Shown here: one piece after another, positions 31,418-37,141 of the stretch | Numbering within the stretch: the stretch's first letter is position 1 | Layout: each line of letters starts with the position of its first letter | Assembly: GCA_964518695.1 (NCBI GenBank) | Contig: CAZFGN010000005.1 | Coordinates: 1-37,141 of the forward strand | Length of the DNA: 37,141 nucleotides | Direction of reading: 5' to 3' | Origin: CAZFGN01 sp964518695 | GTDB lineage: Bacteria > Patescibacteriota > Minisyncoccia > UBA6257 > Colwellbacteraceae | The notes under the pieces: model-generated | What the model was told of the DNA's origin: nothing | What the model saw: the letters and a program-made list of their open reading frames with translations, nothing else | Databases searched by the model: none | Program-made: the position numbers and the translations under genes

Positions 31418-31783
31418 TTAGACTATGTCTTGCGCTAAAGAAATGATTTTATCATAACCTAACTCCTTCAACTCGCGAGGTATAGGACCGAAAATTCTTG
31501 TACCTTTCGGTTCCTTCTTATCAACAAGAACAGCCGCGTTGTCGTCAAATCTCACGTAACTGCCATCAAGACGACGAATAGAACTCTTAGTGCGAACTAT
31601 CAAAGCTCTTACTATATCCTTTTTCTTTACTGCTTTTCTTGGTTCGGCAATTTGGACGGAAGCCACAACGATATCACCGAATTTCGCGTAACGCTTTTTA
31701 CTGCCCCCCAAAACCCTGAATACCCTTATGGTTTTGGCACCACTGTTGTCTGCAACTTTTAATATTGATCTTTCTTGAACCAT
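31418..31783 (-). CDS. rplN: 50S ribosomal protein L14 (uL14)
   Basis: A 121-residue, full-length L14: SILKVADNSGAKTIRVFRVL, GDIVVASVQIAEPR, and the C-terminal GTRIFGPIPRELKELGYDKI. It is very well conserved. Confidence 0.98.
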   Translation of the reverse strand: MVQERSILKVADNSGAKTIRVFRVLGGSKKRYAKFGDIVVASVQIAEPRKAVKKKDIVRALIVRTKSSIRRLDGSYVRFDDNAAVLVDKKEPKGTRIFGPIPRELKELGYDKIISLAQDIV

Positions 31784-31794
31784 GGCTACAAAAT

Positions 31795-32040
31795 TTAAAT
31801 TTTACTGACTATTATCCATCTTTTTTCCTTGGACAGAGGCCTTGTTTCTTCAATGATTACCTTGTCAGCTACCGCGTATTCTTTATTTTCATTATGAACC
31901 TTAAAACGACTGGTAATTTTATAGCGCCGATGATATTTGGGGTGCACCTTAAGTGTCCTCACCTCAACTATTACGGTTTTCTGCATTTTATCGCTTACTA
32001 TCGTTCCAATAAGCCTTTTTTTGATTTTTGTTTTTTCCAT
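31795..32040 (-). CDS. rpsQ: 30S ribosomal protein S17 (uS17)
   Basis: An 81-residue S17 with KRLIGTIVSDKMQKTVIVEV and HPKYHRRYKITSRFKVHNE, then the strand IIEETRPLSKEKRW. It overlaps the rpmC stop by 1 bp. Confidence 0.97.
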   Translation of the reverse strand: MEKTKIKKRLIGTIVSDKMQKTVIVEVRTLKVHPKYHRRYKITSRFKVHNENKEYAVADKVIIEETRPLSKEKRWIIVSKI

Positions 32041-32240
32041 TATTTCGTTTTTTCAAGGTTAATGAAAGTTTTTATCCTAGCAATAGTTTTTTTCGTTTTC
32101 TTGATAAGAGAAATGCTTTTTACATTTCCGTGAGCTAAATCGAATCTAGAGGCTCTTAAAAGCTCTTGGTTTTCCCCTAAAGATTGAACAAGATCCTGGG
32201 TATTCTTTGACTTTAAATTTTTGATATCATTCTTTTTCAT
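32040..32240 (-). CDS. rpmC: 50S ribosomal protein L29 (uL29)
   Basis: A 66-residue L29 with two helices and the family pattern ELLRASRFDLAHGNVKSISL followed by KKTIARIKTFINLEK. It is divergent but sits in the canonical place between rplP and rpsQ. Confidence 0.92.
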   Translation of the reverse strand: MKKNDIKNLKSKNTQDLVQSLGENQELLRASRFDLAHGNVKSISLIKKTKKTIARIKTFINLEKTK

Positions 32241-32245
32241 ATATT

Positions 32246-32659
32246 TTATGCTTCCTTTACGAATTTAGTCTTAATAGGCAACTTGTGACCAGCCAGTCTA
32301 AGTGCTTGTTTAGCAATTTCTTCGGTGACCCCACCTATCTCGAAAAGCATTCTTCCGGGACGAACAGGAAAAACATAATGATCTACGGCACCCTTGCCAC
32401 CACCCATAGTAACCTCCGGCGGACGTTTAGTCACGGGCTTATCAGGAAAAATCCTTATCCAAAACTTACCGCCACGTTTAGTGAAGTTGCTTACGGCTCG
32501 TCTAGCCGCTTCAATATGCCTTGAAGTCAGCCAGGCAGACTCGGTTGCCTTAAGCCCAAAAGAACCGTAAGCAATCGATGTGCCCCTTGTTTCTTTGAGA
32601 CGCTTTCGATTTCGCCCTTTTTGCCATTTTCTATGTTTAACTTTCTTGGGTATAAGCAT
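32246..32659 (-). CDS. rplP: 50S ribosomal protein L16 (uL16)
   Basis: A 137-residue, full-length L16: LIPKKVKHRKWQKGRNR, the WLTSRHIEAARRA segment, GGKFWIRIFPDKPVTKRPPE, and GKGAVDHYVFPVRPGRMLFE. It starts 3 bp after rpsC. Confidence 0.98.
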   Translation of the reverse strand: MLIPKKVKHRKWQKGRNRKRLKETRGTSIAYGSFGLKATESAWLTSRHIEAARRAVSNFTKRGGKFWIRIFPDKPVTKRPPEVTMGGGKGAVDHYVFPVRPGRMLFEIGGVTEEIAKQALRLAGHKLPIKTKFVKEA

Positions 32660-32662
32660 GGT

Positions 32663-33307
32663 CTATTTTTCGGTCTTAAATATTTCCCCTTTGTAAATCC
32701 ACGTTTTAATACCAATCGTCCCGTAGGTAGTATGGGCAGTAGCTTCTCCATAATCAATGTCGGCTCTCAAAGTTGAAAGCGGCAATTCACCGCGAGAAAG
32801 CTGTTCCCGCCTCGCGATCTCTTTGCCGTCCAGCCGGCCAGCAACCTTGACTTTGGCTCCCTGAACGCTCCTATTTTGCATAATCGAATCTAAATGTTTT
32901 TTCATTGTACGTCTGTATCTCATGCGTTTTTCTAGATCCCAAGCAATGTTTTGAGCAACAACTTGCGCAGAAATTTCAGTCCTTTTTAATTCTTCAACAT
33001 TTAGGCTCAAAGAAGTTTTTGATCTAAAAACTTTTTCTAAAAGTTTAGTCAAATCTTCTATACCCTTGCCGCCGCGACCGATAATGAGACCGGGTCTCGC
33101 GGCTTTTATAAAAATCTTGCATTTATCGCCTGTTCTTTCTATCTCTATTGAAGCAACACCGGCCTGATCTATCCTTGAGATAATAATTTTCCTAATATGC
33201 TCATCTTCTTCCAACCATTCAGCCATATTCTTACGAGAAATCCACCTTGAACTCCAAGGTTTTAAAATCCCTAATCTAAATGAATCTGGTCTGATCTTTG
33301 TAGCCAT
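32663..33307 (-). CDS. rpsC: 30S ribosomal protein S3 (uS3)
   Basis: A 214-residue S3 with the N-terminal PDSFRLGILKPWSSRW, a KH domain including GLIIGRGGKGIEDL, and the C-terminal domain GAKVKVAGRLDGKEIARRE and ADIDYGEATAHTTYGTIGIK. Length is normal. Confidence 0.98.
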   Translation of the reverse strand: MATKIRPDSFRLGILKPWSSRWISRKNMAEWLEEDEHIRKIIISRIDQAGVASIEIERTGDKCKIFIKAARPGLIIGRGGKGIEDLTKLLEKVFRSKTSLSLNVEELKRTEISAQVVAQNIAWDLEKRMRYRRTMKKHLDSIMQNRSVQGAKVKVAGRLDGKEIARREQLSRGELPLSTLRADIDYGEATAHTTYGTIGIKTWIYKGEIFKTEK

Positions 33308-33315
33308 AATCTTTA

Positions 33316-33810
33316 TTATATTGCTTTTCTATTAAATAATTTTTGGAAGAATCCCGGCCTAGCTTCTTTATTAGCTACTTTTTCTTTCTGAAATTTTTGT
33401 TTATCAATGTCTCTTTCCTTTTTCACGCGTTTTGTCTTCTTCGGTGATTCGTGAATAGTGTATTTAGGTTTTATCCCTTCTTTTTCATCTAAAATAACAG
33501 TCAGGTGACTCATTTTTTTATGGATCGGTGTAGCTCTCCCCATAGCTCTTGGCAAAAACCTTTTGAGCATAGGGCCTTCATCGACCGTAATAGATTCAAT
33601 AATCAGTTTCTCTACGTTCATGTTTTTACTGCGAGCATTGGCTACGGCTGATTTTACAAGCTTAGCGACCTCCGGAGCAGATCTCCAAGGCATCATCTGA
33701 AGTTGAGTAAGACCAACATTCACAGATTGCCCTTTAATAAGGTTCGAAACTAGCCTCACTTTACGTGGAGCAATCTTTAAATTATTTAATTTGGCTATTG
33801 CTTTATTCAT
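33316..33810 (-). CDS. rplV: 50S ribosomal protein L22 (uL22) with basic C-terminal extension
   Basis: A 164-residue protein. Residues 1-110 are a normal L22 (NNLKIAPRKVRLVSNLIKGQ, KRFLPRAMGRATPIHKKMSH). About 50 extra residues follow, rich in Lys, Arg and Glu (SPKKTKRVKKERD), ending GFFQKLFNRKAI. The tail is of low complexity and probably contacts rRNA. Confidence 0.97.
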   Translation of the reverse strand: MNKAIAKLNNLKIAPRKVRLVSNLIKGQSVNVGLTQLQMMPWRSAPEVAKLVKSAVANARSKNMNVEKLIIESITVDEGPMLKRFLPRAMGRATPIHKKMSHLTVILDEKEGIKPKYTIHESPKKTKRVKKERDIDKQKFQKEKVANKEARPGFFQKLFNRKAI

Positions 33811-33812
33811 AA

Positions 33813-34172
33813 TTATTTACCACCCTTCTTAGAAGGTTCTTTAGTTGATTCTGCTGTTGAGGAGGCTTTAGCTGAAGCCTCAAGTTCCTTTTGGATCTTA
33901 CCGCCATGTCTCACAAATTTCCTAGTCAGCGAGAATTCGCCTAGTTTGTGGCCAACCATATCTTCAGCAATAAAAACCGGAATGAAATCTTTACCATTGT
34001 GGACACCGAAAGTGAATCCAACCATTTCCGGCGAAATTGTGCAATCTCTTGACCAAGTTTTGATTATGGTTTTACTTGCCTCCCCGGTAGTTGCACCTCC
34101 TGTCTGAAGACGATCTATTTTCTTCAATAGTTTCTCGTCAACATACGGACCTTTTTTAGAGCTTCTAGACAT
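33813..34172 (-). CDS. rpsS: 30S ribosomal protein S19 (uS19) with C-terminal tail
   Basis: A 119-residue protein. Its first 90 residues are standard S19 (SRSSKKGPYVDEKLLKKI, VGFTFGVHNGKDFIPVFI, GHKLGEFSLTR). A Ser/Ala/Lys-rich tail of about 25 residues follows (ASAKASSTAESTKEPSKKGG). Confidence 0.97.
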   Translation of the reverse strand: MSRSSKKGPYVDEKLLKKIDRLQTGGATTGEASKTIIKTWSRDCTISPEMVGFTFGVHNGKDFIPVFIAEDMVGHKLGEFSLTRKFVRHGGKIQKELEASAKASSTAESTKEPSKKGGK

Positions 34173-34173
34173 A

Positions 34174-35004
34174 TTATTTTTTCTTAGATCTTCTTGAAAC
34201 CACTAATTTATTTGACCACTTCTTTTTATTTCTGGTTTTGTGACCACCGGTTATTTTACCCCATTTGGTTTTAGGACGTTTGGTACCACGAGGTTGTTTT
34301 CCTTCACCGCCACCGTAAGGGTGATCCACAGGATTCATGGCCGTACCTCTCACAGTCGGCCTTATGCCCATAAGACGCGATCTGCCAGCTTTACCTATAT
34401 TAACTAAATTATGATCAGGGTTGGATACTTGACCGAAAGAAGCGAGGTTATTTGATAAAATTCTCCTTACCTCACCTGACGGCATTTTAACGTGCGTGTA
34501 ACCATCTTTATGAGCTAAAACATGCGCTTCACTCCCAGCACTTCTCACTATTGCCCCTCCTTTACCTGGAGTTAACTCTACGTTGTAAACTCCGAAACCA
34601 ACGGGGACATTCAAAAGTGGCATCCTATTACCTATAGATAGAGATGCCGTAAGCGCGGTAATTACCTCATCTCCAACTTTTATATCTTTAGGAGCCAGAT
34701 GGTAACGCCTATCCCCATCTCTGTAAATAACTTTCATTATAAACGCGCTTCTATATGGATCGTACTCTAAAGTTTCCACTTTGGCTGGCACACCCATTTT
34801 ATTTTGTTTAAAATCGATGAGGCGATAGAGATGCTTCACGCCACCTCCTTGATGTCTTGTAGTAATTCTCCCTTGATTATTGCGACCAGAGTTACTCTTC
34901 AAACGCCTAAGCGCTGACTTCGATGGAGCAACATCACTTAAAAGGCCGTAATTAACTACAGTCATATGTCTTCTTGAAGGTGTGGTGGGTTTGTAATGTT
35001 TCAT
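34174..35004 (-). CDS. rplB: 50S ribosomal protein L2 (uL2)
   Basis: A 276-residue, full-length L2 from the ATG at 35004 (MKHYKPTTPSRRHMTV), which is 1 bp after the rplW stop; an upstream in-frame start would overlap rplW. Signatures are GRNNQGRITTRHQGGGVKHL and the peptidyl-transferase region VRGTAMNPVDHPYGGGEGK. Confidence 0.98.
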   Translation of the reverse strand: MKHYKPTTPSRRHMTVVNYGLLSDVAPSKSALRRLKSNSGRNNQGRITTRHQGGGVKHLYRLIDFKQNKMGVPAKVETLEYDPYRSAFIMKVIYRDGDRRYHLAPKDIKVGDEVITALTASLSIGNRMPLLNVPVGFGVYNVELTPGKGGAIVRSAGSEAHVLAHKDGYTHVKMPSGEVRRILSNNLASFGQVSNPDHNLVNIGKAGRSRLMGIRPTVRGTAMNPVDHPYGGGEGKQPRGTKRPKTKWGKITGGHKTRNKKKWSNKLVVSRRSKKK

Positions 35005-35005
35005 G

Positions 35006-35260
35006 CTAGTGAGGAACAATATCAATCTTTTCGCCTTCTTTCAAGGTAACAATGGCTTTCCTGATTTTTTTATCCTTTTTTACATTATTCAAAACATTCA
35101 TTTTCACAACATGAACTTTATAAATGGATTCTATGGCTTTTTTAACTTCTTGTTTGGTAGTATGCGGCAGGACCGAAAACACGTATTTATTAAATGCCGT
35201 AAGAACCGTTGCCTTCTCACTTATTAACGGTTTTTTGACTAACAGGCTATTTGACTTCAT
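35006..35260 (-). CDS. rplW: 50S ribosomal protein L23 (uL23)
   Basis: An 84-residue L23 from the ATG at 35260 (MKSNSLLVKKPLISEKAT), overlapping rplD by 14 bp. A start five codons further upstream is possible. Core motifs are YVFSVLPHTTKQEVKKAIES and VHVVKMNVLN. The loop that lies at the tunnel exit is short. Confidence 0.94.
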   Translation of the reverse strand: MKSNSLLVKKPLISEKATVLTAFNKYVFSVLPHTTKQEVKKAIESIYKVHVVKMNVLNNVKKDKKIRKAIVTLKEGEKIDIVPH

Positions 35261-35894
35261 GGTAATGTTTATCAATTATCTCTAACGCCTCTTTGTCTAT
35301 TAATATATTTTTATATTTTAAGAGGTCGTGTACATTCAAAGATTTTGCGCTTAAAGCGCGAACTTTTGCTAAATTTTTGCTAGTTTTGTATATATTCTTA
35401 TTCTCTATGGATGGAATCAAAAGGGTGCTAGGAAGCGACTTGTTCTCATTACCGACAAAAAAATTCAATAGTTGTGACAGAAGCCTGGTCTTTGCTTCCT
35501 TCACCTCTAAAGATTCGATCGCTTTGATCTCGCCATCCCTGAAACGTCGCGAGAGAACAGAAAAAATAGCAAGCTGCTTCATCTTTCTATTGATTTTTAA
35601 TGCATAATCTCTTTCTTTGGTTGGTCCATGGGTAACTCCTCCACCCTTCCAAAGAGGCGACCTAATCGAACCATGTCTTGCGCGACCAGTTCCTTTCTGC
35701 CGCCAGGGCTTCTTACCACCACCTCGGACCTCGCTATGGCCTTTAGCGTGGGCCGCTTTAGTGCGTTTATTGTTTAACTGCACTCTTAGAGCTTGATGAA
35801 CAAGGTCCGGATTCCATTTAACGCCAAATACGCGATCCGGCAGGTCGACCGTACCGATACGCTCGTTCTTTATGTTGTAAAGGTCTGTTTTCAT
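35247..35894 (-). CDS. rplD: 50S ribosomal protein L4 (uL4)
   Basis: A 215-residue L4 with the tunnel-lining loop AHAKGHSEVRGGGKKPWRQK and GTGRARHGSIRSPLWKGGGV, then LSRRFRDGEIKAIESL. Length is normal. It overlaps rplC by 4 bp and rplW by 14 bp. Confidence 0.97.
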   Translation of the reverse strand: MKTDLYNIKNERIGTVDLPDRVFGVKWNPDLVHQALRVQLNNKRTKAAHAKGHSEVRGGGKKPWRQKGTGRARHGSIRSPLWKGGGVTHGPTKERDYALKINRKMKQLAIFSVLSRRFRDGEIKAIESLEVKEAKTRLLSQLLNFFVGNENKSLPSTLLIPSIENKNIYKTSKNLAKVRALSAKSLNVHDLLKYKNILIDKEALEIIDKHYHEVK

Positions 35895-36307
35895 AATTTA
35901 TAGAGTTCGACTTTGGAATTTTTTCTTCCGGGTATAGCCCCTTTCAAAAAAACAAGTCCCTTTCCTTTGTCTATTTCGACAACTGTAAGGTTTTTAAAAG
36001 TAACTCTTTGGCTACCCATACGTCCAGCCATACGCCTACCCGGAACAACCCTTTGTAAAGCAGTACTACCTATGGAACCGGGAGCTCGAAGGCGATTTTT
36101 CTGGCCATGCGTTTTAGGGCCGCCACTAAATCCATGACGTTTAACAACTCCTTGAAACCCACGCCCTTTGGAAGTACCACTAACCTTGATAAGGTCGCCG
36201 ATTTCAAGAATAGGATCTTGCTCCGTCTGAATCAAAGTTACCGGGATTACTTTATCATCCTTCCATAACTGACTCATCTTTAATTTTTTGCCAATTAAAT
36301 ATTCCAT
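35891..36307 (-). CDS. rplC: 50S ribosomal protein L3 (uL3) with large internal deletion
   Basis: A 138-residue protein against a usual length of about 205. It starts normally (YLIGKKLKMSQLWKDDKVIP, VTLIQTE) and ends normally (VSGTSKGRGFQGVVKRHGF, GSIGSTALQRVVPGRRMAG, KGAIPGRKNSKVEL). About 65-70 residues that form most of the external beta-barrel domain are missing between VTLIQTE and GDLIKV. The frame is continuous, so this is a clean internal loss rather than a frameshift. The rRNA-core extension around GRRMAGRMG is kept. A 13-bp-stem hairpin lies in its leader. Confidence 0.94.
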   Translation of the reverse strand: MEYLIGKKLKMSQLWKDDKVIPVTLIQTEQDPILEIGDLIKVSGTSKGRGFQGVVKRHGFSGGPKTHGQKNRLRAPGSIGSTALQRVVPGRRMAGRMGSQRVTFKNLTVVEIDKGKGLVFLKGAIPGRKNSKVELYKL

Positions 36308-36319
36308 TTACAGATTTAA

Positions 36320-36352
36320 CCAAATAACCGGGTATAGCCCCGGTTATTTTGG
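36320..36352 (-). promoter_or_regulatory. hairpin in the rplC leader
   Basis: Arms ccaaataaccggg (36320-36332) and cccggttattttgg (36339-36352) pair over 13 bp with one bulge. The hairpin ends 12 nt before the rplC ATG. It has no following T-tract, so an RNA element or attenuator is more likely than a simple terminator. Confidence 0.55.
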
Positions 36353-36386
36353 TATGTTATTCGGCCATTCCCTATTGAATACAAGT

Positions 36387-36416
36387 TTATACCATCTTTA
36401 TCTCAATGTCCACTCC
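36387..36416 (-). pseudogene. relic of a second rpsJ 3' end
   Basis: Read on the minus strand these 30 bases encode GVDIEIKMV and a stop, identical to the last nine residues of the intact rpsJ upstream. The nine codons differ from the intact copy at five third positions and in the stop (TAA versus TAG), with no amino-acid change. Upstream of this the similarity ends at a hairpin-forming repeat. Confidence 0.75.
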
Positions 36417-36436
36417 TTCGCCAAGGCTACGGAGTG
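36411..36436. repeat. palindromic repeat next to the rpsJ relic
   Basis: The sequence cactcc...ggagtg with an internal GCC/GGC stem forms an imperfect hairpin. From memory, similar CTTCGCCAAGGCTACGGAG-type palindromes recur in Parcubacteria-like genomes, where read-through gives a FAKATE-like peptide, as seen on the plus strand here. There is only one copy in this window. Confidence 0.5.
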
Positions 36437-36466
36437 CAAGCACCCCCTAGGCCATGGCAAGGAGAA

Positions 36467-36793
36467 CTACACCATTTTTATTTCAATATCTACTCCAGCG
36501 GGCAGATTCAGGTCTTGCAATGACTCAATGAGTTTGGGAACAGGTTTCACAATGTCGATAAGTCTTTTATGAATCCTCATCTCAAATTGTTCACGTGATT
36601 TCTTATGAACAAAAGTAGATCTATTAACCGTATACTTCTTAAACTCGGTAGGCAGAGGTGTGGGACCAACAACGTCAGCATCGTGTCGTCTCAAGGTCTC
36701 AATTATTTGCTTGCAGGAATTATCAACCAAACGGCTGTCATAAGACCTTATTCGTAGTCGGAGTTTTTCTGAAGAAACTACCTCTTTGGCCAC
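36467..36793 (-). CDS. rpsJ: 30S ribosomal protein S10 (uS10)
   Basis: A 108-residue S10: KLRLRIRSYDSRLVDNSCKQ, VVGPTPLPTEFKKYTVNRS, SREQFEMRIHKRLIDI and the C-terminal PAGVDIEIKMV. It uses a GTG start at 36793, 6 bp after the tuf stop. It is separated from rplC by 159 bp, the largest gap in the ribosomal operon. That gap holds a relic of a second rpsJ end and two hairpins. Confidence 0.97.
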   Translation of the reverse strand: MAKEVVSSEKLRLRIRSYDSRLVDNSCKQIIETLRRHDADVVGPTPLPTEFKKYTVNRSTFVHKKSREQFEMRIHKRLIDIVKPVPKLIESLQDLNLPAGVDIEIKMV

Positions 36794-36799
36794 GTTTAT

Positions 36800-37141
36800 T
36801 TATTTAATGATCTTGGTTACCACACCGGCACCCACAGTCTTGCCTCCTTCTCTTATGGCAAATCTTTGCTTATCCTCGAGAGCAACAGGAACAATCAGTT
36901 TCACGGTAACTTTCAAAGTGTCACCTGGCATAACCATTTCCATACCTTCTGGCAAAGTTACTTCACCGGTAACGTCAGTCGTACGAATGTAAAATTGCGG
37001 TTTGTAACCGGCGAATATTGGCGTGTGGCGTCCACCTTCTTCTTTACTTAAAATATAAACTTCTGCCTCAAATTCAGTATGAGGAGTAAGTGATCCCGGT
37101 TTTGAGAGTACCTGTCCGCGCTCTACATCGTCTTTTTTGAG
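36800..37141 (-). CDS. tuf: elongation factor Tu, C-terminal part (runs off right edge)
   Basis: The last 113 codons of EF-Tu, from LKKDDVERGQVLSKPGSLTP through GGRHTPIFAGYKPQFYIR to the end at VGAGVVTKIIK and a TAA at 36802-36800. This is domain 3 with part of domain 2. GTP-binding domain 1 lies beyond the window. It is placed directly before rpsJ, as in many bacteria where tuf precedes the S10 operon. Confidence 0.97.
   Translation of the reverse strand, partial: LKKDDVERGQVLSKPGSLTPHTEFEAEVYILSKEEGGRHTPIFAGYKPQFYIRTTDVTGEVTLPEGMEMVMPGDTLKVTVKLIVPVALEDKQRFAIREGGKTVGAGVVTKIIK

Noticed and set aside
36288..36572. Plus-strand open frame containing SFAKATE
   Set aside because: It is antisense to rpsJ and the spacer; the peptide comes from a hairpin-forming repeat, not from a gene.
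1..37141. Alternative genetic code with UGA as an amino acid
   Set aside because: UGA ends several well-conserved genes at their expected length (for example mraY, mreB and the PEGA gene) and does not occur inside conserved motifs.

Overview
The window looks like chromosomal DNA of a Patescibacteria / Candidate Phyla Radiation (CPR) bacterium, most likely of the Parcubacteria (Paceibacteria) side. This is an inference from gene content, not a database match. The pointers are very tightly packed AT-rich genes with overlaps, a long S10-spc ribosomal cluster with no rpmD (L30) between rpsE and rplO, several shortened ribosomal proteins (L3, L5, L15), a tRNA gene without encoded CCA, a compact RNase P RNA, a Zn-ribbon S14, and starts that mostly lack Shine-Dalgarno sequences. 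UGA is used as an ordinary stop, so this is not a Gracilibacteria/Absconditabacteria-type code.

Region 1 (1-6000, minus strand) holds a type IV prepilin running off the left edge and then an overlapping envelope operon. Read in its direction of transcription, the operon is a DUF4015-type glycoside-hydrolase-like protein, a fused L,D-transpeptidase/D,D-carboxypeptidase, ScpA, ScpB, a DacA-type carboxypeptidase and MraY. Region 2 (6000-9900) is a patchwork of single-gene units: dnaX, a His-rich membrane-anchored protein, tRNA-Gln directly abutting a histidine phosphatase gene, a PD-(D/E)XK nuclease-like protein, and the RNase P RNA gene (rnpB). Region 3 (9878-15720) carries a small membrane protein, rnhA, pgk, a candidate small RNA, gtrA-like, a SIMPL-domain protein, tpiA, dedA and galT.

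Region 4 (15753-24349, minus) is a cell-shape and growth operon. In order of transcription it runs murA, mreB paralogue, holB, frr, rseP-like M50 protease, mreB, mreC, mreD and PBP2 (mrdA), and probably continues into galT-dedA-tpiA. Region 5 is a divergent PEGA-domain protein (24370-25668) whose stop codon touches that of map. Region 6 (25669-37141, minus) is the tuf-S10-spc ribosomal operon followed by secY, adk and map.

Non-coding structure is the most interesting layer. At least eight genes carry a TATACT/TATAAT-like -10 hexamer 6-10 nt before the ATG, and several divergent pairs share one palindromic -10, which together suggest widespread leaderless transcription. A 36-bp palindromic element occurs twice. 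A nested palindrome is inserted in the prepilin leader region. A perfectly spaced promoter plus hairpin defines a candidate small RNA at about 11945-12040. Downstream of rpsJ lies a relic of a second rpsJ 3' end that differs from the intact copy only at synonymous positions, next to a hairpin-forming repeat. I saw no CRISPR array, transposase, integrase or rRNA. No stretch over 300 bases lacks a feature: 9233-9877 holds rnpB with its flanking promoter and terminators.
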